64,000 nt of DNA from Promineifilum sp019695075 (GCA_026129185.1 JAHCIO010000004.1:116641-180640); one strand, 5' to 3'; shown: positions 16,282 to 25,952, counted from the first letter of the stretch. Translations and numbers: made by a program. The notes: generated by a model not told the origin, from the letters alone.

Positions 16282-18423
16282 CTACGGTATCGTCCAGTGG
16301 GTGAGTTCTGCCACATCGCCCCCACCCGCCAGCGGCACGCGCACCAGATCAGGCCACGTATAGAACCCTGTTACCAAACGATACTCCCCCGCCGGCGCGT
16401 CCGCCGGAATGGTCAACGTCACCACGTCGCGGATGAGGTCGCCCGCCCGCCACTTGCCCGTCGGCCGCCCGCCGCCGCACGGCTCGCTGTCGCTCTGCGC
16501 CCAGACGGGCGAGCCGTCGGCCCGCGCCGGGCCGAGCAGGTGGACGAAGGCGGTGTAGTTGGCCGAGGGCGCGGCCGTGGCCTCGTAGAAGAGCGTCATC
16601 GTCAGGCTGTCGCCCGGCGCAAGCGTTAGCGGCTCGGCCGTGACGCCGCGCAGGCCAATGCCGTCCGCCCACGTTGCCTCCAGGGCCACGTCCGGGCCGG
16701 CGGCCGGCGTCGCCCCGGCCGGAGCCGTGAAGACGCGATAATAGGGCCGGTCGCTGCCCGGCGGCCGCGGCCCGTCAGCCGTTTCCCCCGTGGGGTATAG
16801 CGCTTGCAGCAGAGCCAGGCTGTGGTCTTGCAGGCCGGGCACGATGACGTAGACCGTGCCGCGCTCGCCCACCGGGTCGGTGTAGGGCAGGCAGAAGCGG
16901 CCGTTATAGGCGCGCAGATCGGGCCGCAGCCCGGCGTGCAACTGGATGACGGGGTGGTCGGCCGGGAAGGGGGACAGCCAGACCGGTTGCCCGGCATCCA
17001 GCGCGCCGATGGCCTCGCCGATGGCGCGGTAGTCGGCCTGGAAGTGGGCCGGCAGGTCGGGGTCGGCCGCCCAGACGACGAAGTAGTCGCGCCAGGTGGC
17101 GACGGCGGTGTAGAGGAGACCGAGGAGGAGCGCGGCCAACAGTAAACGACCGCCGACGGCTGACGACCGACCGCCGCCAGAAGGAAGTTGCGCGCCGTCG
17201 CCGAAAGATGGGGCATTACTCTCCGTTGGCGAGCCGAGTTCACCCGGCGACGTCTGTCTCCCGGCGGCCGGCGGTCGGCGGTCGGCGGTCGTTGCCAGCC
17301 ACTCCAACGGTAGCAGCAGCCCCACCGAGACCAACATCATCGCCGCCGGGAACGCGCCCAGGTAGCGCTTGGCCGTGGCCGCCTGATCGGCCACCATCGC
17401 CGGGGCGGTCATGAGCGCCAGCCAGACCAGCAAAAACAGGTAAGGCGAGCGGCGAAAGCGCCACAGGGCGACGACGATGCCGAGGATCAGGCCAACTGAC
17501 AGGAACGGGTTGAGCGACGGCCGGCCGGGGATGGTGAATTGTGGATCGGTGTCGCCGCGGATGCTGTAGGTCAGCAGCGCCGTCGTCGCCTGCCGGGCGA
17601 GTTGGCCGAGTTGTTGGCCCACTGGCAGGTCGGCTTGCAGGACGGTGGCCTGCTGGATGCGGACGGAGAGCGCGCCGGGGTGTTGCCAGGCGTAGACGCC
17701 CAGCGGCAGGGCCACGACCAGCGCCGCGGCGGCCACCAGCAGCGCCGCGGTTGTGTCCGCCCGCGCCCAGCGCCGCCGCTGCCAGGCCCGCAGCACAAAG
17801 GCCGCGGCGACCAGCACGGGCAACAGCCGCGCCGCCTGATAGGTGTAGAGGCTGAGGCCCAGCAGCGCCCCGGCCAGCAGATGGCCACGGCCGCCGGCCG
17901 CCCACGCCGCCGGCCGCGCCTCGGCCGCCGCAAAGCCGCGCCAGAGCGCCCAGACGATCAACGCGGCGAACAGCGGCACGAGGATGACCCGCAGGCCGAC
18001 GCGACTCCAGTTGAGATGCCAGTAGGACACGGCCGACAGGTAGGCGGCCAGCAGCGGCAGCCAGGCCAGCCGGCCCCGGCGCGCTTCGGCGAACAGCGCC
18101 CGCGCCGCCAGCCACACGGCGGGAACGGTGGCGATGCCGGCCAGTGCGCTGACCAGGTGGATGCCATACGCGCCGGGGCCGGTGCCGCGGTAGGCCAGGG
18201 CGACGAGGTAGCTGAACAGCGGTTCGCGGCCGAAGTTGCTCTCCAGGAACACCGGCCGCGCCCCGGCCAGGATGTGCAGGGCATCGACGCCGTACTGGGC
18301 CACGTCGTGGCCGTCGCCGGGCGGCAGGCTGTCCAGCCGGTAGAGCCGCAGGAAGGCCGCCAGCGCCGTGATGGCCAGCAAGAGCAGCAACTCCGTGCGC
18401 TGGCTCAACTGCCCCTTGCTCAC
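16282..18423 (-). CDS. GT39-like membrane glycosyltransferase
   Basis: This 713-residue integral membrane protein resembles the dolichyl-phosphate-mannose/ArnT (GT-C) glycosyltransferases. The first helix is followed by LRLYRLDSLPPGDGHDVAQYG, carrying the acidic residue expected in the first outer loop, and GREPLFSYLVALAYRG follows. About 10-11 helices run to residue ~465. A C-terminal beta-sandwich (~580-713) is similar to the C-terminus of the enzyme at 60835. The start is GTG 18423 with a GGGAGCGAGG ribosome site; longer frames would overlap the ABC ATPase. Residues ~378-426 are encoded by an in-frame palindromic repeat (17147-17291). The donor and acceptor are not known. Confidence 0.85.
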   Translation of the reverse strand: MSKGQLSQRTELLLLLAITALAAFLRLYRLDSLPPGDGHDVAQYGVDALHILAGARPVFLESNFGREPLFSYLVALAYRGTGPGAYGIHLVSALAGIATVPAVWLAARALFAEARRGRLAWLPLLAAYLSAVSYWHLNWSRVGLRVILVPLFAALIVWALWRGFAAAEARPAAWAAGGRGHLLAGALLGLSLYTYQAARLLPVLVAAAFVLRAWQRRRWARADTTAALLVAAAALVVALPLGVYAWQHPGALSVRIQQATVLQADLPVGQQLGQLARQATTALLTYSIRGDTDPQFTIPGRPSLNPFLSVGLILGIVVALWRFRRSPYLFLLVWLALMTAPAMVADQAATAKRYLGAFPAAMMLVSVGLLLPLEWLATTADRRPPAAGRQTSPGELGSPTESNAPSFGDGAQLPSGGGRSSAVGGRLLLAALLLGLLYTAVATWRDYFVVWAADPDLPAHFQADYRAIGEAIGALDAGQPVWLSPFPADHPVIQLHAGLRPDLRAYNGRFCLPYTDPVGERGTVYVIVPGLQDHSLALLQALYPTGETADGPRPPGSDRPYYRVFTAPAGATPAAGPDVALEATWADGIGLRGVTAEPLTLAPGDSLTMTLFYEATAAPSANYTAFVHLLGPARADGSPVWAQSDSEPCGGGRPTGKWRAGDLIRDVVTLTIPADAPAGEYRLVTGFYTWPDLVRVPLAGGGDVAELTHWTIP
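17147..17291. repeat. Palindromic repeat family C, in-frame copy 2
   Basis: CGACCGCCGACGGCTGACG (from 17147) and GGCGGTCGGCGGTCGGCGG (to 17291) are inverted arms enclosing about 85 bases. It lies wholly inside the glycosyltransferase gene and keeps the reading frame. It encodes a hydrophilic Gly/Ser/Pro-rich loop (TADRRP ... RSSAVGGR) between two transmembrane helices. The related copies at 61151 and 61494 encode the same end peptides. Confidence 0.75.
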
Positions 18424-18452
18424 GCCTCGCTCCCCGTACCCACACGCCGCTC

Positions 18453-19236
<784 letters not shown>

Positions 19237-19247
<11 letters not shown>

Positions 19248-20085
19248 TTTGTCTCAACCTCCGTTCGTACCAGCGCAGGAGCAGGCTCAGGGCGATGGTC
19301 ATGGTCAGATAGAGGAAGGTCAACACGAGATAGCTCTCGCGGAAGCGGAAGGTGCTGCCGGCGAAGAGGCGCGCCTGCTGAGTGATGTCGCGCACGGCCA
19401 GCACGGAGATGAGCGACGAATCTTTCAGCATGGCGATGAAGTCGTTGCCCAGCGCGGGCAGGACGTTGCGAATGGCCTGGGGCAGGATGACGTGGCGCAT
19501 GGCCTGGCCGCCGTTCAGCCCCAACGAACGCGCCGCTTCCATTTGCCCGCCGGGAACGGACTCGATGCCGGCGCGAAAGACCTCGGCCAGGAACGCGCCG
19601 TAGATGATAGACAGGGCGCTGATGCCGCGCACAGCCGGGGTGATAATTTGGCCGGAGATGCCAAGGGTATCGGCTACGGCGGGGACGATGACGTAGGCCA
19701 CGGTGAAGATAAGCACCAGTGTGGGCACGCCGCGGATGAACTCGACGTAGGTGATGGCCACGTTGCGGATGACGGCGTTCTGGCTGACGCGGCCCAGCCC
19801 GGCCAGCAGGCCGATGAGTAGGGCAATGGCAAAGGCTACCAGCGTCGTATAGATCGTCAGGGTAATGCCGGTGCCGATGAACCCCTCCCAGCCGCCGTCA
19901 CCCAGCCCCTCGACGCCGCCGAAGCCGCCGCGGATGAAGTTGAACGCGCGGTTGTAGTCCTCGTTGGTCAAGATGAGCAGCAGCATCAGGCCCAGGAAAC
20001 CGATGATGGCCACCAGCCACCAGGGGAAGCCCTTCCATCGGAAGCGCGCTTCCTGGTCTTTGATCATCTGTACGTCGCCTGTCAT
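19237..20085 (-). CDS. Polar amino acid ABC transporter permease
   Basis: The 282-residue membrane subunit belongs to the HisM/GlnP type. It has an N-terminal helix (WWLVAIIGFLGLMLLLI), a ~45-residue exported loop, then the five-helix permease core that starts at TGITLTIYTTLVAFAIALLIGLL. The EAA loop that contacts the ATPase is visible (EAARSLGLNGGQAMRHVILPQAIRNVLP). Only one permease gene is present, so it probably works as a homodimer. It follows the binding-protein gene after a 175-base gap that holds a terminator, and overlaps the ATPase gene. Confidence 0.95.
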
Positions 20086-20181
20086 GAAGCCTCCACGTGA
20101 TTGTAAGCTGCATTGTCGCCGGGGCGCTTGCGGCCAGCGCCGGCCCCTACCATTGGCGCACTATGATACACGCCTGCCCGG

Positions 20182-20215
20182 AAATAAAAAACAGCCGGGC
20201 CATTTCGGCCCGGCT
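20182..20215 (-). terminator. Intra-operon rho-independent terminator
   Basis: AGCCGGGCC (20193-20201) and GGCCCGGCT (20207-20215) form a perfect 9-bp stem with a 5-base loop. On the - strand it is followed by GTTTTTTATTTCC. It lies between the binding-protein gene and the permease gene, so most transcripts should stop after the binding protein, which is usually needed in excess. Confidence 0.85.
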
Positions 20216-20260
20216 ACTGACATTCATATTGCGGCCACGGGTGGCCGCCACGGCGGCCGT

Positions 20261-21148
20261 CTAGCTGTCCAGGTCTTCGTAGGTGATGGTGAAAGCGTCG
20301 GAGAAGAACTTCTGCGCCAGCGTGTCCAACGTGCCGTTGGCGCGCAACTCGGCCAGCGCGGCATTGAACGCCGCGGCCAGGTCGCTGCCCTTGGGGAAGA
20401 TGAAGCCCAGTTGGTCGCTGGACATCGAATCGCCCACCAGCTTGAGTTGATCGGCGTTGACGCCGACGTAGCCCTGGCCGGCCGTCTCGTCGATGATGAC
20501 GGCATCGATGTCGCCGGCGATGAGCGCCTGGACGGCGAACGGGAACTGCTCGAACGCCTGGATGCGGTTGGCCGGCAGCAGCGACGAGGCCGTCTCGAAG
20601 TTGGTCGTGCCCGTCTGCGTGCCGATGACCAGATCGGCGTTGTCGATGAACGCCTGCACCGAGTCGAAGCGATCTTCGTCGATGCGGGCCAGCAGGCGCT
20701 GCTCGATGTTGATGTAGCCGTCGGAGAAGTCAACGATCTGACGGCGCTCGTCGTTGATGGTGATGCCGTCGGCGGCCATGTCATATTGGCCGTCGGCCAC
20801 GGCCTGGATCATGCCCTCCCAGGCCGCCTCGACGTAGACAGGCTGGCAGTTCAGCAGGGCGCAGATGGCGTCAATGGCCTCGTAGTCCCAGCCGGCCGGC
20901 TCGCCGGTGGCCGGGTCGATGTAGTTGAACGGCAGGTAGGCGTTCTCGACCGCGACGGTAATCTCCCGGCCGCCCAGGTCGGGCAGGCTGCTGGCGGTCT
21001 CTTCGCCGGTGGTCTCTTCGCCGGTCGTGGTGTCGGTGGTCTCGCTTTCGGCGGCCGGTTCCTCGGCCCCGCCACTGCCACAGGCGGCCAGGGCCAATGA
21101 CAGTGACAGCAACGCCACCAGCAGCAGAGCCAATCGTTTCATCGTCAT
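20261..21148 (-). CDS. Polar amino acid-binding lipoprotein
   Basis: The 295-residue solute-binding protein captures the substrate outside the membrane. A lipoprotein signal peptide ends in LALAAC (Cys23), then an acidic, Thr/Glu-rich linker (~25-55) tethers the SBP_bac_3 domain. Family motifs are REITVAVENAYLPFNYIDPATGEPAGWDYEAIDAIC, the QYDMAADGITINDERR substrate-pocket segment, DFSDGYI and the VIIDETAGQGY region. It starts the operon with permease and ATPase. A TTGCAC-N16-TATAAT promoter lies upstream, and a terminator directly follows. The ligand is likely a polar amino acid; which one is not evident. Confidence 0.94.
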   Translation of the reverse strand: MTMKRLALLLVALLSLSLALAACGSGGAEEPAAESETTDTTTGEETTGEETASSLPDLGGREITVAVENAYLPFNYIDPATGEPAGWDYEAIDAICALLNCQPVYVEAAWEGMIQAVADGQYDMAADGITINDERRQIVDFSDGYINIEQRLLARIDEDRFDSVQAFIDNADLVIGTQTGTTNFETASSLLPANRIQAFEQFPFAVQALIAGDIDAVIIDETAGQGYVGVNADQLKLVGDSMSSDQLGFIFPKGSDLAAAFNAALAELRANGTLDTLAQKFFSDAFTITYEDLDS

Positions 21149-21271
21149 CTCGTATTCTCCTTCCTCTTGGGTGACTCCACAATGTCTGTCTGCGCACGCG
21201 CGAAACGGCAGTCGGTACGGCGTGTCCCGGCTGCCGCCCTACGGCTGTGGGCAGAGTCCACTCTGGCCAGA

Positions 21272-21299
21272 ATTATAGGCGACGCCTGTTGCAGTGCAA
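21272..21299 (-). promoter_or_regulatory. Promoter of the amino acid transporter operon
   Basis: On the - strand, TTGCAC (21294-21299) and a perfect TATAAT (21272-21277) are separated by 16 bases. Transcription would start near 21264, leaving a leader of about 115 bases before the binding-protein ATG at 21148. Confidence 0.5.
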
Positions 21300-21350
21300 G
21301 AGGCTATCTTGCCCACTTCGCCCAGACCACATTTAGAGAAATTGTCCCCT

Positions 21351-21971
21351 TTACAGTTCTACCGGCCGTTGGTCGATGCGGCAGTGGGCGGCGTCGATGA
21401 TGCTCAGGACGTGGTCAACGGCGACTTCGGGGTGGCCCTCCGGGTTGACGACGCAGTAATCGAACTCCTGCACGCGCTTCATCTCCTGGCGGGCGGTGGC
21501 CGTGCGCAGGGCCATGCCCTCGGCCGTGTCCTGCTTGCGCTGGCGCAGCCGGCTGACAAGCCCATTCTCCGAGCGCGTCGTCAGGAAGACACTGACGGCG
21601 TTGGGCACCAGGCGGCGCACCGTGGCCGCGCCCTGCACATCGACGCGCAGGATGACATCGCGGCCGCTGGCCAGTGCGTCGCGGATCTGCTGCTTGGGGA
21701 TGCCCTTGTAATCGTTGTAGACGACGGCGTACTCCAGCAGTTCGCCGGCCTCGATCATGTGGGCGAACTCGTCAAAGGAGACGAAGATGTAGTCAACGCC
21801 GTGGCGTTCGTTGTCGCGCGGGGGGCGCGTGGTGGCCGTGACGACGAAGTAAAAGCTCTCCGGTCGCCGCTCGATCAGCATCCGCGCCACGGTGTCCTTG
21901 CCCACCCCCGACGGGCCGGAAAGGACCAGCAACAGCGGATAATCGGGACAGTCGTAGACCGCATCAGACAT
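21351..21971 (-). CDS. gmk: Guanylate kinase
   Basis: The 206-residue enzyme phosphorylates GMP to GDP using ATP. Its P-loop is LSGPSGVGKDT (~18-28), followed by the GMP-binding region (TATTRPPRDNERHGVDYIFVS) and LEYAVVYNDYKGIPKQQIRDAL, which corresponds to the usual E-x-A-x-V...YG segment. RVDVQGAATVRRL matches the family DVQG box. Length is normal. It is divergent from the FmdB-type zinc ribbon gene. In many bacteria gmk sits beside rpoZ; here it does not. Confidence 0.95.
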   Translation of the reverse strand: MSDAVYDCPDYPLLLVLSGPSGVGKDTVARMLIERRPESFYFVVTATTRPPRDNERHGVDYIFVSFDEFAHMIEAGELLEYAVVYNDYKGIPKQQIRDALASGRDVILRVDVQGAATVRRLVPNAVSVFLTTRSENGLVSRLRQRKQDTAEGMALRTATARQEMKRVQEFDYCVVNPEGHPEVAVDHVLSIIDAAHCRIDQRPVEL

Positions 21972-22086
21972 ACCTGCTTGCTCCCAGTTTCACGCGCCGC
22001 CGCTTGCCCGGCGGCGGCGCTGAATCCTATAATCCGCGTATTGTAGCAACGTTCGGCCCATTGGGGTCGTGAATGGCGAGGGAAAT

Positions 22087-22458
22087 ATGCCGGTCTATGA
22101 GTATGTCTGCCGCGCCTGCGGCCGCCGGGCGCGCCTGTCTATGACCTTTGCCGAGTATGACCGGGCGACGCCCGTCTGTCCCCACTGCGGTCGCGCGGAG
22201 CTAAGGCGGCGCGTCGGCCGCGTGGCCATCGCTCGCTCGGAGTCGTCCCGGCTCGACAGCCTCATGGACGATAGCGCCCTGGCCGGCCTGGACGAGGACG
22301 ACCCGCGCGCCATGGGCCAGATGATGCGCCGCATGAGCGACGAACTGGACGAGGACATGGGCGGCGATTTCGATGAGGTCGTCGGCCGGCTGGAAAGCGG
22401 CGAGTCGCCGGCGTCCATCGAGGCGTCGATGCCCGATTTGGGGGAGGCGGGCGAGTAG
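22087..22458 (+). CDS. FmdB-type zinc ribbon regulatory protein
   Basis: The 123-residue protein begins with the FmdB zinc ribbon (MPVYEYVCRACGRRAR ... CPHCG, residues 1-40), two CxxC knuckles that bind one zinc. The rest is acidic and helical, with SESSRLDSLMDDSALAGLDEDDPRAMGQMMRRMSDELDED, a tail found in the Chloroflexota and cyanobacterial members. FmdB proteins are called putative regulators, but their targets are not known. I set the start at ATG 22087 (GCGAGGGA ribosome site), since the family starts with MP-Y-EY-C; an ATG at 22069 is also in frame. It is convergent with tmk (19-base gap). Confidence 0.85.
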   Translation: MPVYEYVCRACGRRARLSMTFAEYDRATPVCPHCGRAELRRRVGRVAIARSESSRLDSLMDDSALAGLDEDDPRAMGQMMRRMSDELDEDMGGDFDEVVGRLESGESPASIEASMPDLGEAGE

Positions 22459-22477
22459 GCGCGCTGGAGTAGTTTGG

Positions 22478-23107
22478 CTACTCCGCGTTGATTGTCTCCA
22501 GCCGGGCCAGCACCGCCCGGCGCAAGTCACTCTGCACCTCATCGCCGGGCCGGTCGGCGTCGATCCGCAGCCAGCGCGCCGGCTCGGCCGCGGCCAAGGC
22601 CAGATAGCCCTCGCGTACCCGGCGGTGGAACTCGACCGTCTCCAGGTCGAGCCGGTTCATCTCCTCGCCCATGTCGCGCCGCCGAGCCAGGCCGCGCTCC
22701 ACGTCCAGGTCGAGCAGCAGCGTCAGGTCGGGCCGCAGGCCGCCGGTGGCAATGGCCGTCAGTGCCGCCAGGTTGCCGCGGTCGAGGCCGCGGCCATAGC
22801 CCTGATAGGCCATCGTGCTGTCGGCGTAGCGGTCGCACAGGACGACGTGGCCCGCGGCCAGCGCCGGGCGGATGACCTCGGCCACCAGTTGGGCGCGCGA
22901 GGCGGCGTAGAGCAGCACTTCGGCCGTCGGCGACATGGCGGCGTTGTCGGTGTCGTGGAGGACGTGGCGAATCTGGTCGCCGATGGCCGTGCCGCCCGGC
23001 TCGCGCGTCGTGACGACGTGGAAGCCGCGGCCGCGCAGAAACTCCGCCAGCCCGCGCAGTTGCGTCGTCTTGCCGGCCCCTTCCGGGCCTTCGAGGGTGA
23101 TGAACAT
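22478..23107 (-). CDS. tmk: Thymidylate kinase
   Basis: The 209-residue enzyme makes dTDP from dTMP. The P-loop is LEGPEGAGKTTQL (~5-17), the DR(Y/x) motif is CDRYADSTMAYQGYGRG, the dTMP site REPGGTAIGDQIR follows the P-loop helix, and LLLDLDVERGLARR precedes the lid. I start it at ATG 23107, matching the family start MFITLEG; further upstream the frame only reads the adjacent repeat. No Shine-Dalgarno precedes this ATG, because the leader is the pyrimidine-rich arm of the repeat at 23112-23181. It follows the R3H ATPase gene with a 77-base gap. Confidence 0.95.
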   Translation of the reverse strand: MFITLEGPEGAGKTTQLRGLAEFLRGRGFHVVTTREPGGTAIGDQIRHVLHDTDNAAMSPTAEVLLYAASRAQLVAEVIRPALAAGHVVLCDRYADSTMAYQGYGRGLDRGNLAALTAIATGGLRPDLTLLLDLDVERGLARRRDMGEEMNRLDLETVEFHRRVREGYLALAAAEPARWLRIDADRPGDEVQSDLRRAVLARLETINAE

Positions 23108-23111
23108 GGGA

Positions 23112-23181
23112 GTGAAGGATGAAGGATGAGGGATGAGGGATGAGGGATGAAGGATGATTTCATCCTTCATCCCTTCTTCAG
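23112..23181. repeat. GGATGA simple-repeat hairpin upstream of tmk
   Basis: Tandem GGATGAA/GGATGAG units (23117-23157) are followed by inverted copies (CATCCTTCATCCC) to 23181. The halves can pair around GATTTC. It fills the tmk-R3H gap and replaces any ribosome site for tmk. Confidence 0.75.
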
Positions 23182-23184
23182 CCT

Positions 23185-24900
23185 TCAGCTTTCGTTGCGC
23201 GCCGCGTTGAAGATGCGCACGTGACGATATGGCTCCCGGCCGTAGCTGTGGGATACCAGATTGGCCTGCCGCACCATTTCGTGCTGGTAGCGGCGGATGG
23301 CCGAGCCGACGGGCCGCAGATCGGCGCTGGCCTGCCCGGCTTGCACCAGGGCGATGGCCTGCTCCGTCTCGGCGATGGCTGACTCAAAAGGGTCGCCGGA
23401 AGTGGGCGCCTCCAGGCCCAGTGCTTCGACCAGGAAGCGTTCCATCTGGCTGACCGTGTTGGCCCGCAGGACGTAGACCGAAACGTTGTGCTGCTCGGCG
23501 TCGTTGATCAGCCGGCGGCGCTTGCGGTAGTAACTCTTCAGCGTCACCAGCACCTCGGCCTCTTCCAGCGTCTCGACGACGGCCAGGCGGACGCCCAGGT
23601 GCTTGGCCGCCTGGTAGAGCCGGTTGCGGGCCACGCCATAGGCGAAGACGCGAATATTGCGCGGGCCGGCGCTGCTGCGCGGCTCGAAGCCGTTGTCGCC
23701 GGCGGCGAACTCATCCACGGCGCTCATCTCCCGCGTTGGCGGCAGGATCGTCCCCGGTTGGGGGTCATCGGCGCCCGGCCGCGCGCCGGGGCCGGCCGGG
23801 CGCATCTCGCGTCCGCCGCGCCCCTGCGGCTGTCGCGCGCCAGGGCCGGTCGTCCGCCGCCCGGTGACGGCGGCCGAGGTGACGACGAGGTTCTGGCGCT
23901 CGGTGTGGATCTGCCCCTCGTCGTCGCACCAGCGCAGCTCCACCTGCACCGGCTCGCCGCGCAGCATGGCATCGACCGAGGTGGTCACGTCGCGGTGGAC
24001 GAGCAGCCGCTGCCGATCCTGCATCTCGATGAGCACGTCGAACGTCGGCGGGGCGCGGCGCTCCAGCACCGTCTTCTGCGTGCCGCGGCGGCGCGCTTCC
24101 TCGTCCGACAGAGTCACGCTCTCGATGCCGCCGACAAGGTCGGATAGCGTCGGGTTCAGCAGCAGGTTCTCCAGATTGTTGCCGTGGGCTGTGCCGATGA
24201 GTTGGACGCCGCGCTCGTTGATCGTCCGGGCGGCTTCGGCCTCGCGCTCCCGGCCGATCTCGTCGATGACGATGACCTCCGGGTTGTGGTTCTCCACGGC
24301 CTCGATCATCGTCTCGTGCTGGTGGGCCGGGCGGGGCACTTGCATGCGGCGGGCGCGGCCGACGGCCGGGTGGGGGATGTCGCCATCGCCGCCGATCTCG
24401 TTGCTGGTATCGACGATGATGACGCGCTTCTTCTCCGCCAGCACGCGGGCCATCTCGCGCAGCATGGTCGTCTTGCCGACGCCGGGCCGGCCCAGGAGGA
24501 GGATGCTGTGCCCTTCGGCGACGATGTCTTCGATGATCTCGATGGTGCCGAAGATGGCCCGGCCGACGCGGCAGGTCAGGCCGACCACCTGGCCGCGGCG
24601 GTTGCGGATGCCGGAGATGCGGTGCAGCGTCCGGGCGATGCCGGCGCGGTTGTCGTCGTCGAAGTCGCCAATGCCGTCTACCACCTGTTCGATCTCAAGA
24701 TGGCTGACTTCGCGGTGGCGCAGCACGCGCTCGCCCTCAACGTAGCGGGCGGTCGGCACGCGGCCGAGGTCCATGACGATCTCCAGCAGCGCCTCTGCAT
24801 TGCCGGCGGCCTCAACGCTCTCGGCGATGCTCGGCGGCAAGATTGTCAGCAGGGTTCGCAGGTCTTCGTGGGATTGTTTTGTTTCCATCAACACTTTCAC
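23185..24900 (-). CDS. R3H-domain AAA ATPase (SpoIIIAA/ycf45-like)
   Basis: The 571-residue protein joins an N-terminal AAA ATPase resembling cyanobacterial/plastid Ycf45 and SpoIIIAA to a C-terminal single-stranded nucleic-acid-binding R3H domain. Walker A is LLLGRPGVGKTTMLR (near 135-150), Walker B is EVIVIDEIGRE, and QLIGTAHGNNLENLLLNPTLSDLVGG is the family sensor region. A low-complexity linker (~350-405) precedes the C-terminal part, where R3H (IRRYQHEM ... SYGREPYRHVRIF) closes the protein. The function is unknown; RNA or DNA binding is expected from R3H. The start is GTG 24900 or ATG 24888; neither has a clear ribosome site. Confidence 0.88.
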   Translation of the reverse strand: MKVLMETKQSHEDLRTLLTILPPSIAESVEAAGNAEALLEIVMDLGRVPTARYVEGERVLRHREVSHLEIEQVVDGIGDFDDDNRAGIARTLHRISGIRNRRGQVVGLTCRVGRAIFGTIEIIEDIVAEGHSILLLGRPGVGKTTMLREMARVLAEKKRVIIVDTSNEIGGDGDIPHPAVGRARRMQVPRPAHQHETMIEAVENHNPEVIVIDEIGREREAEAARTINERGVQLIGTAHGNNLENLLLNPTLSDLVGGIESVTLSDEEARRRGTQKTVLERRAPPTFDVLIEMQDRQRLLVHRDVTTSVDAMLRGEPVQVELRWCDDEGQIHTERQNLVVTSAAVTGRRTTGPGARQPQGRGGREMRPAGPGARPGADDPQPGTILPPTREMSAVDEFAAGDNGFEPRSSAGPRNIRVFAYGVARNRLYQAAKHLGVRLAVVETLEEAEVLVTLKSYYRKRRRLINDAEQHNVSVYVLRANTVSQMERFLVEALGLEAPTSGDPFESAIAETEQAIALVQAGQASADLRPVGSAIRRYQHEMVRQANLVSHSYGREPYRHVRIFNAARNES

Positions 24901-24908
24901 CCACCGCT

Positions 24909-25952
24909 TTACTTGTGGCCGTTGGGATGCCGCCGGCGTAGTTGGCGGACCATCGGCGAGGAGACGGGGATGCGTTGCCCGTCAAGGGCCACAGCGGTCT
25001 CAGGGACGGGCCGCGAGGCGTAGTGGACCGTATGGCGAACCATGACGGCCTGGCTGGCCGAAATTGTAAAACCGCTGCGGCTTAACGCGCTCGGCAGCCA
25101 GCTCTCGTAGCGCCGAACGCAACAATAGACACGCTCCGACTCGCGCTCAAAGGCGACTGCTAGCGCGGCGCTGACGATCTCATCGGCCTCCGACTCGGCG
25201 TCGGGGTGGATGAAGAAGCGTAGCCAGCCGGCCGTCGGCCCCTGGCGCAGGGTGACGAAGGCGGCCAGTTCGTCCCCGGCGCGCAACACCCAGTTTTCGC
25301 CCTCGCTGATCAGCGGCGTCGGTTCGACGAGCTGCACGAGGCGTGGGACGGTGTTGGCGTAGAGCAGTTGCACGTCCCAATCGTCGGCGGCGTGGCGGCG
25401 TTGCAGCTTGCGGGCGGCGACGCCCTGCGGTCGATAGTCGGCCGCGGCCACCGACCAGATGTCCTGGCGCGTGTAGACGGCGAAGCCGGCGCGGCGCAAC
25501 AGCGGCAGCTCCGGGCCGTGCTCGTCCGTCTCGGCGATGAGGTGATGGATGCCGCGCCGGCCGATCTCCGCTACGGCTTCGTCGAGCAGCGCCAGCCAGG
25601 CCCCGCCGGCAGTGCTATGGCCCGTGCCGGGGAGCGCGCCGAGGTCGCCGTTGGCGCCTTCGTGGGCAACATGGGCGTCGTGGACGGCGGCGCTGTCGCA
25701 GCGCGGGCTGATGTACAGCACGAACGCCTGCGGGCCGCTATGCGAGACGCGCAATTGCAGGAAGCCGTCGCGCTCGCCGTTATCGGGTTTCCAGACGAAG
25801 GTGGGGAACTCCCCGCCGACCAGCATGCTGATCAGCGCGCCACGCAGGGGATGGACGTTCTCGACAAGGGCGGAGACGGTATGCAGCGACACGCCACGCT
25901 CGCCCAGACGGCGAATCAAAGCCAGATCGCGCAAGTCAAAGGGCCGCACCAT
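24909..25952 (-). CDS. Tandem GNAT-like acetyltransferase-fold protein
   Basis: The 347-residue protein reads as two degenerate GNAT folds. The first half has GGAWLALLDEAVAEIGRRGIHHLIAETDEHGPELPLLRRAGFAVYTRQDIWSV, the usual GNAT end helices and strand. The second has ENWVLRAGDELAAFVTLRQGPTAGWLRFFIHPDAESEADEIVSAAL and RYESWLPSALSRSGFTIS. Clear acetyl-CoA pyrophosphate-loop signatures (Q/RxxGxG/A) are not obvious, so activity is doubtful. I chose ATG 25952; the reading frame extends to 25997. It lies just upstream of the R3H ATPase on the same strand (8-base gap), suggesting co-expression. Confidence 0.6.
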   Translation of the reverse strand: MVRPFDLRDLALIRRLGERGVSLHTVSALVENVHPLRGALISMLVGGEFPTFVWKPDNGERDGFLQLRVSHSGPQAFVLYISPRCDSAAVHDAHVAHEGANGDLGALPGTGHSTAGGAWLALLDEAVAEIGRRGIHHLIAETDEHGPELPLLRRAGFAVYTRQDIWSVAAADYRPQGVAARKLQRRHAADDWDVQLLYANTVPRLVQLVEPTPLISEGENWVLRAGDELAAFVTLRQGPTAGWLRFFIHPDAESEADEIVSAALAVAFERESERVYCCVRRYESWLPSALSRSGFTISASQAVMVRHTVHYASRPVPETAVALDGQRIPVSSPMVRQLRRRHPNGHK

